Below are positions 9,884 to 19,900 of a DNA stretch of 64,000 nucleotides, in pieces. Under the pieces are notes generated by a model that was not told where the DNA came from, did not search any database, and saw only the letters and a program-made list of their open reading frames with translations. Made by a program: the position numbers and the translations under genes. The DNA is taken from the NCBI GenBank assembly GCA_018136815.1, contig CM030944.1:1116456-1180455 (forward strand), read 5' to 3'. The DNA is from Isochrysis galbana (taxonomy: Eukaryota; Haptophyta; Isochrysidales; Isochrysidaceae). How positions within the stretch are numbered: the stretch's first letter is position 1; every line of letters starts with the position of its first letter.

Positions 9884-12800
9884 TCAAAGACGCAACAACG
9901 CTTCCCGAAGCGCACCGCTGTGGCGCACTAGCGCTGCGGTCAAGGACGGGTCTAGCTCGAGGCCGATTCGTGCTTGAGCAAACACTGAGAAGAAACGGCG
10001 CAGGGCGTGCACCGAGTCCTCCGCCACATGTGCGATTGGCCCAAAACGAAGACCTTGTTGCGTGCCTACTGGGACCAACGTCTCGTAGACACCCAGTCTG
10101 GACCAGCTCGTCCCATCCAGCACGCGTCCAGGGGTGTGCTGGCCTTCATTAGTACGGCCCTGACGATCGGCAAGCTCACCAACCCACTCAGCTAATAAAT
10201 CGCGCAGGAGCTCGGCCCTTCTAGCTCTGAGAGCTTGGGATGCTCGACGGGGCAAAAATATAGAGGCGAGGGTGTCGACCGAGTGGGATGCCAGAATCAT
10301 GTCTGCGGTGACTCCGCGGTGCACGGCCAAGAGAACATGGTCTTGTGGTACGTGTGAAACATCGCTCCTATTCTCACAACGAGAGTGCGCCTCGCTCGCA
10401 TTTAGGCAGTGCCCCTCTCCGGCGACTGCTCCGCAGCTAGCTATCATCGAGTGCGCTCCGTAGACTAGAGGCAAGAGGGCGTAGGTGCAAAGGCGAAGAG
10501 GTGGGGGGGGGGTTGTCAGCAGCAAGGCAGTTCGTGGTACGGCGCCTCCAGCAGGGATGCCTTGTGCGCGGTCTCCGTGATGCACCGGGGTTTCCTTGCT
10601 CGCGCCCGACTTGTTCCCACACGAGTTGCATACTGCAGCCGCTGACTCCCGTTGTCTCGGTGCGGCTTCATCCGACTGCGTGGCGGCTGCGAGCGGCGGC
10701 GCGATGGGCGCGCAAGATAAGGCAGTGGCATGAAGCAATGCTTGGGCATCGCTCCTTGTCATCAGTGGAAGCACGGCCGGCAGGTACAAAGGCGACGAGC
10801 GGCAACAAGATATGGCGAGTGTGCTCGGGATGCGGAGGAAAGCCCATGCAGCATGCGTGCAGGCGCATATACGATCAAACGCGAGCTTCGGTGGCGATTC
10901 GGGCAGCCAACAGTTCGCGTCGACGCAGGAAGCTCTGCAGCATGCCGTCGACCCTTTGCGTGGTGGACACGACAGTCGCACCAACCGTGCAGCAGCGCGA
11001 AGAAGACTGTCAAGAAGTTGCACATGGGTTCTCACACGGCCTAGGGCAATTCTCACCAGCGGCCAAACACGACGTAGGGTTCGGCGCCACTCGCGACAGC
11101 AGGACGAACAGCAGGAGCACGTTTCCGCTGGCCTTACGTCCTCCAGCCCCATACAAAGCAAGCCGTCCTCGGACGTCTTTGCAGTGGTCGGAAGCCTAAC
11201 CATCCGCGTTCCATACCGAAGCGCCCACTCAGCTTGCTCGCCTAGCGCCTCGGCACATGATTCAAATGGCAGCAAAAGCAGCCGTTCAACTCTTGTGGAC
11301 ACGCGCCTCAGGGTTTCGACGAGGCGGTCTGAATCTTCGCTGCCGCCGCTAGGCAAGGCGGGTTCCGATTCGGATGTGGGGTGACCTTCCATTCCAACAT
11401 CTTCGGCTCCATTTCCCACATCCTTGCTTGCTTCATGCCTGCTGAAACATTGTTCCTCGCGGTAGCCCAGTCGGCAGCCTGCGGCAAGTAGCGTTTCCGT
11501 TGTGGCAACCCATGCCGCAAGAGGTAGCTGTCGTCCGTCGCCAGCATGGTCTCGCGCTAGTGCACCGAGCTCCGCATCATCCTTGGGCGGAGAATCCACT
11601 CTTGCTGCTGCTGTTGGCATCGTTGGCTCCTTTGTTGGAATGTTCATAAGCTCGTTACTTGCTTGGAAGGATGCTGGACGACAGAGCGATTCTGCTAACA
11701 TCGCGGCCGCCCAATCCGCAGGTGCTGTGGTATGATCAGAAGAGGCGCAAAAATTCGGGCCGGAGGCGGACTTTCCCGCTTGGAACGAACTGCTCGAAAC
11801 GCCTTCCAATAACCTATCAACCATCACTGCACAAATTACAATCAAGTCCTCTTGCCCACCATCGGACAGGCAGCTAAGTATACACGACGCCCACACTCCA
11901 GCCGAGTCCGTCCCCCCAGCGGCGCATACCTCGTCAGACCATCGCAGCGCTCGGCGTCCAGCTGCACCCAGCAGTCCGTCGACGCTCACCGGCCGTAGAT
12001 GACATGTCGGCGAAGCCAACACTTGTGCACTCGGCGTCAGCTCGGCTCTCGCCTCTTTGGGAGATTTCTCCACACGGTCTTCTTTCGGTGCGATGAAGGG
12101 CGCTAGCCACCGATAAACAATCCCCTCTACGTCCTCAAAGCATTTATCCCAAGTGGTCTCGCCGGCATCATGAGTCCACCCAACTTCCGCTCCTTCGCTT
12201 CCAAATGTTCGATCAATACCCCAAGTGGACGCTGAGCCTACTTCGACATTTGTATGGACCAACTCCATCGCGTCCGTCTGCTTTGCCGGGCTCGCCAACC
12301 GACCACTCATCATGGCTCTAAGCGCGGCGTCTCCCTTCGCCGGCATGAGTCCCGGCAGGCCCCGGGGCACAAGTGTCCCTAAGAAGCGCGGGGCCAGCGG
12401 TGAAAATTCTGGAGCAGCCCGGTCAGCCTCTGACAACATACGTAGGCAGTCCACCAAAGCCTCCTCATCTTCCATGTCGGCGATCCTACGCATCTCGAAT
12501 GGTGCGCTTGCTTCCACTGCACACGATTCGCCTATTCCCTCGACCCCAAGCATTCTCGCGCACCCTCGCGCTGCCTCCTGGCATCCAATTCTGAGGCCTA
12601 CAGTTGTGGCGTCACACCGAGCCCGTTTTGGAGAAGGCGCCAATGCGTCATCGTGATTTCGGCTGGCGAGAGCGATGTCAGCGAAAGCTCTTGCTCTTTG
12701 ACTCACTTTCTGTGCCGACATTCCACATTCGTAGAGTCCATCTCCGCCGCGAAGCGCTGCTAGCGCGGCAACGTTCCTCTCCACCATCTCGTCATGGGCA

Positions 12801-13573
12801 TCAGCTTTGAGCACGTTTCGCAAGTGCCGTTTGGCAGCTGTCAAGATGACGAGTCGCGCTAGCGGACTTAGTGGGACCAGGCCCCACCGGTGAACATTGG
12901 CAAAAGGCACGCTAGCACTGACACTGGCAGCGCCGCCGCTTCCAGGCCTGGTGCCGCCGTGCGGCGCACAACTGCCAGTGGCGCCAGCGCTTGCGGCAGA
13001 GGCGATGCGTGGCGCATTGCGCAGCGAGAGGCCATCACGAAGTGTTGAGAGCGTTGGGCTGCACAGCTTGGCATCCAATGACAGGTGCTGAGAGAGGGTG
13101 GCTGATATGATCTCGATCATCGCCGCGCATCCGTCGCAATCGCTCTCCTCCTCGCCGCCTCCATTTGGGCTGTGAGTGGGCCACCCGGCGCCGGCGGCCC
13201 TTTGCCCACGGCCCCTCGCCTCACGGATTTGCTTTGCGCAAAAGCGGATGAGCAGCACGAGTCCGAATCTCTCGACGCGATGTGCACTGGGTGTGAGGCC
13301 CTGTCCTACTGCGCGCACCACCTCGCCGCACCGCGCGATCACGCCCGAGCCGCAGAGCGCTGGGAGGACTGCCATCGCTGCCGGCGTCTTTGGCTGCTGC
13401 AGGCAGAGCAGGCAGCACGCACGCGGCGTGGCGCGCACGGCGGCGCGGATGGAATGGGAGGGAAGGATCAGCTCGAGCGCACCCTCCGGCTCGCCCCGCC
13501 GCAGTCCCTGCCCTGCACTCCATGCGTCGGAGCGGAGCCGGGCCTCGAGAGCCTCGAGCGCGACGCTCGCCAT
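9884..13573 (-). CDS. Large single-exon protein of unknown family, 1,229 aa
   Basis: One uninterrupted frame from ATG 13573 to TGA at 9884-9886. It is by far the longest intronless frame in a window where other genes are intron-rich. The protein is Ala/Leu/Arg/Ser-rich with many short helix-like stretches, and Cys clusters in the C-terminal half (for example CSCCSSCC near residue 810). I see no signal peptide, long membrane helix or catalytic motif. The composition would suit a helical-repeat scaffold, but I recognise no family. Third-position GC bias resembles the neighbouring host genes, and no repeats flank the start. It could be a host gene of fast-evolving type or a retrocopy. The leader is a GA-rich stretch (13574-13680) without a TATA box. 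Confidence 0.75.
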   Translation of the reverse strand: MASVALEALEARLRSDAWSAGQGLRRGEPEGALELILPSHSIRAAVRATPRACCLLCLQQPKTPAAMAVLPALCGSGVIARCGEVVRAVGQGLTPSAHRVERFGLVLLIRFCAKQIREARGRGQRAAGAGWPTHSPNGGGEEESDCDGCAAMIEIISATLSQHLSLDAKLCSPTLSTLRDGLSLRNAPRIASAASAGATGSCAPHGGTRPGSGGAASVSASVPFANVHRWGLVPLSPLARLVILTAAKRHLRNVLKADAHDEMVERNVAALAALRGGDGLYECGMSAQKVSQRARAFADIALASRNHDDALAPSPKRARCDATTVGLRIGCQEAARGCARMLGVEGIGESCAVEASAPFEMRRIADMEDEEALVDCLRMLSEADRAAPEFSPLAPRFLGTLVPRGLPGLMPAKGDAALRAMMSGRLASPAKQTDAMELVHTNVEVGSASTWGIDRTFGSEGAEVGWTHDAGETTWDKCFEDVEGIVYRWLAPFIAPKEDRVEKSPKEARAELTPSAQVLASPTCHLRPVSVDGLLGAAGRRALRWSDEVCAAGGTDSAGVWASCILSCLSDGGQEDLIVICAVMVDRLLEGVSSSSFQAGKSASGPNFCASSDHTTAPADWAAAMLAESLCRPASFQASNELMNIPTKEPTMPTAAARVDSPPKDDAELGALARDHAGDGRQLPLAAWVATTETLLAAGCRLGYREEQCFSRHEASKDVGNGAEDVGMEGHPTSESEPALPSGGSEDSDRLVETLRRVSTRVERLLLLPFESCAEALGEQAEWALRYGTRMVRLPTTAKTSEDGLLCMGLEDVRPAETCSCCSSCCREWRRTLRRVWPLVRIALGRVRTHVQLLDSLLRAAARLVRLSCPPRKGSTACCRASCVDANCWLPESPPKLAFDRICACTHAAWAFLRIPSTLAISCCRSSPLYLPAVLPLMTRSDAQALLHATALSCAPIAPPLAAATQSDEAAPRQRESAAAVCNSCGNKSGASKETPVHHGDRAQGIPAGGAVPRTALLLTTPPPPLRLCTYALLPLVYGAHSMIASCGAVAGEGHCLNASEAHSRCENRSDVSHVPQDHVLLAVHRGVTADMILASHSVDTLASIFLPRRASQALRARRAELLRDLLAEWVGELADRQGRTNEGQHTPGRVLDGTSWSRLGVYETLVPVGTQQGLRFGPIAHVAEDSVHALRRFFSVFAQARIGLELDPSLTAALVRHSGALREALLRL

Positions 13574-13830
13574 GAGAGGGAGACAACGCGAGAGCTCTCT
13601 TCTCTCTCCTCCCCTTCTTTTCTCTCTTCTCTTCCTGCTGCTGCCCGCTCACTCTCTCCCTCTCCCCCTGCGCACGCAGCAAGACGGAGTAAAAAGGGCG
13701 GGAATCTATGTGATCTGTGAATAGTGTCAGAGTTTTCTTGTCCGTGCTAGTTTAACCGTAGTGCTGAGGGACCGTGGCCCTTATCGGCAGCGAGCAGCGA
13801 GCCCAGATCATAATGACAACAATGAGGATA

Positions 13831-13886
13831 AGTGCCGCTACTCCCACTAGCCTTGCACCAACACGCCAAGCCACGGCACACATGAC
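13831..13886 (+). repeat. 56-bp dispersed repeat, copy 1 (partner at 52675-52730)
   Basis: Matches 52675-52730 at about 50 of 56 positions without gaps, including ACTAGCCTTGCACCAACACG. Both copies lie in AT-richer spacer immediately upstream of a minus-strand gene. Confidence 0.85.
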
Positions 13887-14152
13887 AAAAAAATCTGAAG
13901 ATTCAGGGTTAACAGCTAACACTAAGCACATACTACTATAATACTACTATCTACTACTACTATTCACTATTCCGGTAGCCGGTAGCCTCTATCCTCTATC
14001 TCACGACTGCCATCGTCCTTCCTTTCCTTCCCTCCGCATCTTCAACTATCTTTATACTTGGGTGACCCATGGGGGGGCACGAGCCCCCCCCCCCTCCACT
14101 CCTCCCCTGCCATAATGGGTTATGGGGGAGGAACCACCCATCCTCCATCCTC

Positions 14153-14208
14153 CGGGCTCCTGGCATTTGGCATGCCTGATGGCTGATGGCTTGCCAGGAG
14201 CCAGGAGG
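14153..14208. repeat. Imperfect stem-loop with 11-bp arms
   Basis: GGCTCCTGGCA is followed about 30 bp later by its exact complement TGCCAGGAGCC. The loop contains a GATGGCTGATGGCT duplication. Role unknown. Confidence 0.6.
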
Positions 14209-14321
14209 AGACTGCCCTACGGACTCACTCTCTCACTCACAGACTCGCCCCATTCGCCCGCCCTGGCCAGTCGTGGCCAGCCCATTGATTGCCATTGCTC
14301 CAACCCCCGCCCTCTCGCGGT

Positions 14322-14410
14322 ATGGCTGGCGGTGTGGCTGGCGCTGGCGGTGTGGCTGGCGGTGTGGCTGGTGGTGTGGCTGGTGGTGTGGCTGGCGGTG
14401 TGGCTGGCGC
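14322..14410 (+). repeat. GTGTGGCTGGCG minisatellite
   Basis: About seven copies of a 12-bp (occasionally 6-bp) unit, GTGTGGCTGGCG or GTGTGGCTGGTG. Confidence 0.85.
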
Positions 14411-14710
14411 TAACCCCCCCTGTACGACAGGCAGACAGGTGCAGCGTGGGGGCCCCAGAGGCTCAGAAGCGCCAGCGAGGGCGAGGCAGGGGAGGCTAGG
14501 GCCCACCCCCAGCCTCCTCTGCCCCCAGAGCTGGCCTCCAGGAGCCTCCAGGGGTCGCTAGGGGCAGCTGCAGGCCTGCCGCAGGCGCGCCATCGCGCGT
14601 GCCGCAGGAGAGGAGAGAGAGAGCGCGGAGAAGGGAGTGGGCGGAGCGAGAGCTCCGCTCACCGAAAAATAGGTAAGTCCCGCACCTGTTTATTTACAGG
14701 ACAAGTCGGG

Positions 14711-14968
14711 ACGGCTGAGGCCGCCGCCCACTCGGAGACACAGGAGGAAGGGGGGGAATGATCACCAGGGGGAGGCGCGGGCCACCGGACCATATCTAAG
14801 CCCTTCACCCCTATCCCCCTAGTAGTGCACGGGGAGAGTCGCCTTATGGCGGGGGGAGAAAGAAGGGCCGGGGGAGTGGGGGTGTAGAAAGTTTCCCTAC
14901 GTGAGTAGAAAGTAGAGAGAGGGTCCACGGCCGCGTGTGCGGTGAGCGACTATTAAAAGGTTTATTTA
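14711..14968 (-). repeat. Dispersed module R1, copy 1
   Basis: Read on the minus strand it runs from CCGCACACGCGGCC through a CCCCCACTCCCCCGGCCC block and GCCATAAGGCGACT to GGCTTAGATATGGTCCGGTG. The same order appears at 48783-49035 (+) and, more diverged, at 25500-25820 (-). It lies just 3' of the 392-residue ORF and may be that element's 3' end or a second element. Confidence 0.75.
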
Positions 14969-15060
14969 TTTGTTATCGTGTATCTCCGGTTCCGGTTCCC
15001 GAGCCTCGGTGTTAGATTTAGATAGAGATAGAGGCAGAGGCGCGCCGGTGTCTTCTGTCT

Positions 15061-16239
15061 TCAGCGGTGCGTGTGCGGGTGTTCGTGTTGTCTTGTGTCG
15101 CTAATGTTGATGTAGTTTTTCATCTCGAATTTGTAGTTGCGCACCACTAGGTGCGCCGCAGCGTCTCTGAAGGCGCTGGCCAGCGCTTTGTTGGACGCAC
15201 GGGGAAGCTCTTTGAACTTCTCGTCGAGAGTTTGGTATTTGACCCCGATCGGGCAAGGGATGCCTACTTTGCGGAAGTCCGCCACATCCTTGTACATCTC
15301 GCGAAATTGGTTGGCGCAGTCCGCTGTGACGAGGATCTCCCATGGGCCAGAGGCGCTCTTGGATAGGAAGTCCGGCTCGAGGTCTACTCCCTCCAGCTTG
15401 TTGAGATGCGCGACGATGGCGCTAAGGGCCTCTTCGTCCTTGATCTTGTATCCCTTCTCGTATGGCGTAAAAGAGATGGTGACTTTTTGGGATGCTTCGA
15501 ACTCAGCTTCGGCTTCAGTTTCAGGTTCAAGGTCTTCGTCGAGTAGAGCCACCTGGGTAGCCGGGGTGGAGAGGGTGGTTAGTCCTATAAGCAGCCGTGT
15601 CTCGTCGGGGCCCTGCGGGCTTGATGCGGTCCTCCCATTGGCACCTCTTCCCAATGTTGTTTGGGTGTGGTGTCTGTCTGCTGGTCTTTGTTGAGCCGCC
15701 TGGCTCTCTGTCCTGTTTGGCCCACGTGCGCGCGCGGCGCGGTTGTTGTCTCGTCGTCTCGTGTTGATGGCGGGGGCCTCTCCCTCGTCGTCTCCTTCGG
15801 TGTGTTTGCCTCCCCTTCTGGGGGTCCAGTCTTGTTCTCTCCCTGTTGTTGTTTCGCAATGTTGTGACAATTCCCCATGGGGGCTTTGTCCATGATGGTG
15901 CCGGGCCGGCCCCTCGTGCCGGAGCACGAGGGCGGTTTCGCGGCTGTGTAGGGGCCGGGCCCGGAGGCCTCCCCTGATGGAGCGTCCCTCTGCTGTGGAG
16001 TGGCTGGTGGGGCTGTGGAAAGTGGAGTGGGTGTGCTGCATGCCGGCTGTTGCCAGCATGCAGGCTTGGGTCGCTCTGTTCTCTGTGATGTTCGGGCGCG
16101 GCCCGCTGGCTCTTGCGCCCACCTGGTCGGGCGGGTCGTCTTGACGCGGTCGCTTCGGCGACAGGGGGGTGTCCATGAGTCCTTCGTCCATCGCGGCGAG
16201 GGCGGCGGCAGCGAGAGCGGGCGGCGGCGCGCTCTCCAT
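15061..16239 (-). CDS. Retroelement-type ORF1 protein, 392 aa
   Basis: Begins MESAPPPALAA in the same context (GATAGGGTCATGGAG) as the fragment at 4830. It is followed by a disordered, Pro/His/Arg/Thr-rich half with a basic patch (PKRPRQ near residue 30), an acidic linker (about 236-250), then a compact C-terminal domain (about 250-380) that reads as a mixed alpha/beta fold. No zinc knuckle or reverse transcriptase follows. Repeats on both sides and truncated relatives elsewhere in the window mark it as a mobile-element protein, perhaps an RNA-binding ORF1/gag. The fold of the C-terminal domain is not recognised. Confidence 0.6.
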   Translation of the reverse strand: MESAPPPALAAAALAAMDEGLMDTPLSPKRPRQDDPPDQVGARASGPRPNITENRATQACMLATAGMQHTHSTFHSPTSHSTAEGRSIRGGLRARPLHSRETALVLRHEGPARHHHGQSPHGELSQHCETTTGREQDWTPRRGGKHTEGDDEGEAPAINTRRRDNNRAARARGPNRTESQAAQQRPADRHHTQTTLGRGANGRTASSPQGPDETRLLIGLTTLSTPATQVALLDEDLEPETEAEAEFEASQKVTISFTPYEKGYKIKDEEALSAIVAHLNKLEGVDLEPDFLSKSASGPWEILVTADCANQFREMYKDVADFRKVGIPCPIGVKYQTLDEKFKELPRASNKALASAFRDAAAHLVVRNYKFEMKNYINISDTRQHEHPHTHR

Positions 16240-16311
16240 GACCCTATCGTTTTAACGATAGTTATGAATTTTTTTTTCACCGAAGCTATTAGGGGGGACA
16301 TATCTCAAGGG

Positions 16312-16421
16312 GAAGGGGCAGTGCCCCCTCCCCCGGGCATCACTCGGACACCTGGCTCGTCAGGCATGGCGGGAATCCGGGACAGAACCGTTGTGTCCAA
16401 TTAGCTAGTGGGGTTGGCTGG
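16312..16421 (-). repeat. Dispersed module R2, copy 1, followed by an A-run
   Basis: On the minus strand it begins GCCAACCCCACTAGCTAATT and ends in GGGGGCACTGCCCC, matching 21508-21620 on the plus strand. On the minus strand the module is followed by an A9 run (16268-16276), as for the polyadenylated 3' end of an inserted element, directly abutting the leader of the 392-residue ORF. Confidence 0.75.
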
Positions 16422-16924
16422 GATAGAACATAGAACATGAAAAATTACTTCAGTAGCGACAAGGGGAACTGTTACAACTGTGGGTGTGGGCGCGCACCTT
16501 TCAAATGGGCAGGAATAGAATACAACAAAGTACCAACGACCGGCGAGGGGTGCTTTGGCTTGGGTGGTGGCGTAAGAAAATTAAGGACTGATGGTGGGCA
16601 CATGGGCGGTGGTTCAAGTACTGATGAGAAAGTACGGATGAGGGGCACCACTTACGACATGTTCGTCCCTCGACGACTCATTGAACACCATCTCAGCCGA
16701 TGAGCAATCGCAAGTCCCCCGTTGGGCAGTGCCGCCATCACCAGCGCAAGGTTCCATAGGCCGATCGCAGGTGGCCACCAACCCCCGTCTCCCCCTCGTA
16801 ACTTAGCCCACCACCATCTAAGTACTTTCTAGCCCGCCGACCATGCTCTTCCCCTCCTATACAAGTCTCGAAGTGAAGTGGGTCGTAGCGTGTGACTTAG
16901 TTTTGCTAAATTATGCGAGCCTCC
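16422..16924. other. Intergenic, nothing recognised
   Basis: About 500 bp with no convincing coding frame or repeat. It includes the 3' flank of the channel gene. Confidence 0.5.
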
Positions 16925-19900
16925 TCATACGACAAGTAGCATCGAGCCGCCATCCTGTTTCTTCTCTTCAGCCTTCTCGAGCTCTTCTTTCTGCTTTGCT
17001 GCCGCCTTGGGACTATATTCCTCAGTACGCAAAAGCCGGGCAGTTGATGACATTCGCCTAGGCATCGCAACAACAGTGCTTTCGATCTCCTCAACCTCAG
17101 CGTTCCGGTTCATGTGCACAATCCAATGCAGGGCTATCGAGAACATGGCGGCATGGAGCTCCGCAAAATTGTCGCGAGTCAGCTCCTTGACGCGCGCCTC
17201 GGCCCGCAGCAGCCGTTTAAGACTCTCTTTCGCAGATATGCGTTTTTGCACCGCTGCGTTGTACGCGTCCTCGTTGCGCTGGCTACGGCCGCAAAGAGTG
17301 TTCCAGAAGGTCCGGTCGTACCCAACCCTGAAGCAAAGGCACGACGGATCATGAGTAGGAACAAACTTCCGGTGGAAATGAAGCCTGCTCGCCATCGGGA
17401 GCTCAGTGGATTTCATGCCATCGGCCTCTAACGGAGAGGATTGCGTGAGCATCACGCTCACCTGCTTGTGACGACAACGCGGACAATCTCGTCTATCGAT
17501 AGGCTTTCGTCGCCATTCCCATCGAGCGAAGAGTATACGAGGCGTCGCTCATGCCTGTGGATGGACGAAGAGGGAAAATGCTAATGAGAAGAGCCAAAGG
17601 GCCGAGAGTGCACAGCGTGTGCGATGCAAATAGATTGCACGTAGCGGTGGCCTTGGGGAGAGGTTGCGGCGATGACGCTATGGAATCGCGTGCCCTGTGC
17701 AAGGACTTACTCGTCGAGGTCGAAATTGCCATCCTCATGGAACACCTTAAGTGGATCCGATGTGAGACGCGAGGTGAGCTGCCGCCACAAGAAGCGGCCC
17801 ATGATGAGTAAACCTAGCACGTCCACGGCGATCAGAACATATGCGAGCTGGCTAATTAATAGGACCCCTTCGTGTGTCTTTGGCACCGCGAATGCGAGTA
17901 GCAAGGTCAAGATGAAAACGCTCGGCATCAGCCGCGAGGCCGCTCGGTCGACGTACACTCCAAATCGAAGGCTCACCTGCGAATGAGAGATCCATGGCAG
18001 GGACAGGGCGGGAAGGCAACCGCAGGGTAAAGGCATTTTCGCGTGCGACGCTAGCCATGTGCATGTCCGATGAGCGCTCAGTGCCGCACCTGCCGGGCAA
18101 TATAGCCGATGGCACCGCCTTCGGCAAGAGTGCAGAAGCACGCATATCGGCATAGTTTGAAGAAGGCCAAGAACCAGACAAGAGAATCCTGCGATTGGAA
18201 TTGCGAGGACATGTCGCCCTCCCACGAGTAGAGAATGAGGAAGGTTGTAAAACCGACACCAACCTTCGCAGCAAAGCCCTCGACGTCGATTGCGAAGGCG
18301 ATGAAAGAAACAGCGACAAGCAAGACCGTTGGTAAGATGGCCTCCTCCGCAAGCCGCTGCCACTCACGCCGGATTTGCAACCGAAACGTGAAGCGATCAC
18401 GGCGCTCGAGTCGACACGGATTTGCACGTGCATACTCTGGAATGGGCGACGAGACCATGGATGAGGTCCCAACATATTCCCAACCAGGGAACCAGTCCGC
18501 AAGGAGACCTTCCTCGACGCCGGTCATGCTAGCATACTCAGTTATCTCGATACGCTTGTTGGAGTGAGATTTGGACTCAACGATGATGTCGAGCTCCTTG
18601 TGGTCGAAGGGGAATCCAACATAAGAAGGGTGTTGCATCTGCGATGGGGACAGTGGAGCGACCGATGAGCCATGTGGGCGCAATTAAGAGGAAAGTTGAG
18701 CTGAACGAGCCCGGCAATAGAAGGAGAGAAATGAGACCAATACAAATCCACCGAATTGGCACAAGCGGAAGCTCTGGCCAGGCATGTCGAACCTCTAGAC
18801 GAGCAAAGCGAAAGACCACAACTTCGACGACTCCGATCTCATAGAGGCGCATCATCGTGGAGTGCACGAGATTATTATTGCCGGCCTGGCGGTTGGTGAT
18901 CTGTGAAGTCGGCAATGGTAGAGCGCGATCATGCTGGTGCAAATCGTATCAAAGAGACTGTGAGTCTACAAGTGCTCAGTATCCGTCGGGCTTCACAGTG
19001 CAGCTGAACTTCGCCTTCCCACGAGTAGGCCGATGGGGGGGGTCTCGAAATCAACGGGTCGCCCACCTCAAGGTCAGGGGTCCAAATGGACTTGGTCTCA
19101 TCGCGGCCGAATTCAACGAAACGCACGTTCTTGCCTTGCGTGCTGCAATCTGCCTCCGCAGCCTGCAGTGTATCCGCCCCTGTTGAGCCAGGCTGCTCCC
19201 CCAAACGTCGCGATGCCAGCTCATGAGCGGCATCTGTGGAGTTGAAATCGCTTTGCACATCCACGAGCTGATCGTCTAAGAAGAGGATCGAATAGTTGCG
19301 CGGGTCGTTCCACCTGTACACCGTGAAGAACTCAGCATCAAACGTGTGCTGCGCATCATCGACGTACCGCAACATGTCGAAGTAGACGCCAACACGCACC
19401 TGAGCGACAAACCGATGGTGACTCGCGGACAATATCTTCCGGGCAGGTAAGAAGTGCTGCGGAAAAGGGCTGAGGAAATCAGAATGGCTCATGGATTTGC
19501 ACCTCGGTAACATGTGCAGGAGGTAACAGGGGGTCAAACGGCAGTAGCTGCAGACGGCCCGAGAGGTCAGCCGCTGAGTCACGCCGAACATCGAGGGTGA
19601 AAGACATCTCTGCGAACCGGTCATTGCGACAGTTTTCTCCAAGTGTGTATGCCGGCTGTACAAGGTGAGCATGCTGATGCTCGTGGCCGACGTATTCCCA
19701 TCCCAAATCCCAATCATCAATCCTCTGGCTGTTTACGCCATTCATCTTCGGGTGGTCAGTAAAGCTGATACGTGATGTCTGCACAGATGAGAGGAGGCAC
19801 AAAGGATCATCTAACAAACTGGTTCTATGCGTGATCCCGGTGATTGATGAGGCACGCCACAGCGAGTGAGGCACGCGGCAGCGACTATATCAGCTGGTGG

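Larger units (their letters stand above)
13574..14660. other. Intergenic region with dispersed repeats and microsatellites
   Basis: Holds a dispersed-repeat copy (13831-13886), short TAC/CTA microsatellites (about 13925-13970), an inverted repeat (about 14153-14208), a GTGTGGCTGGCG minisatellite (14322-14410) and GC-rich spacer. No gene seen. Confidence 0.7.
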
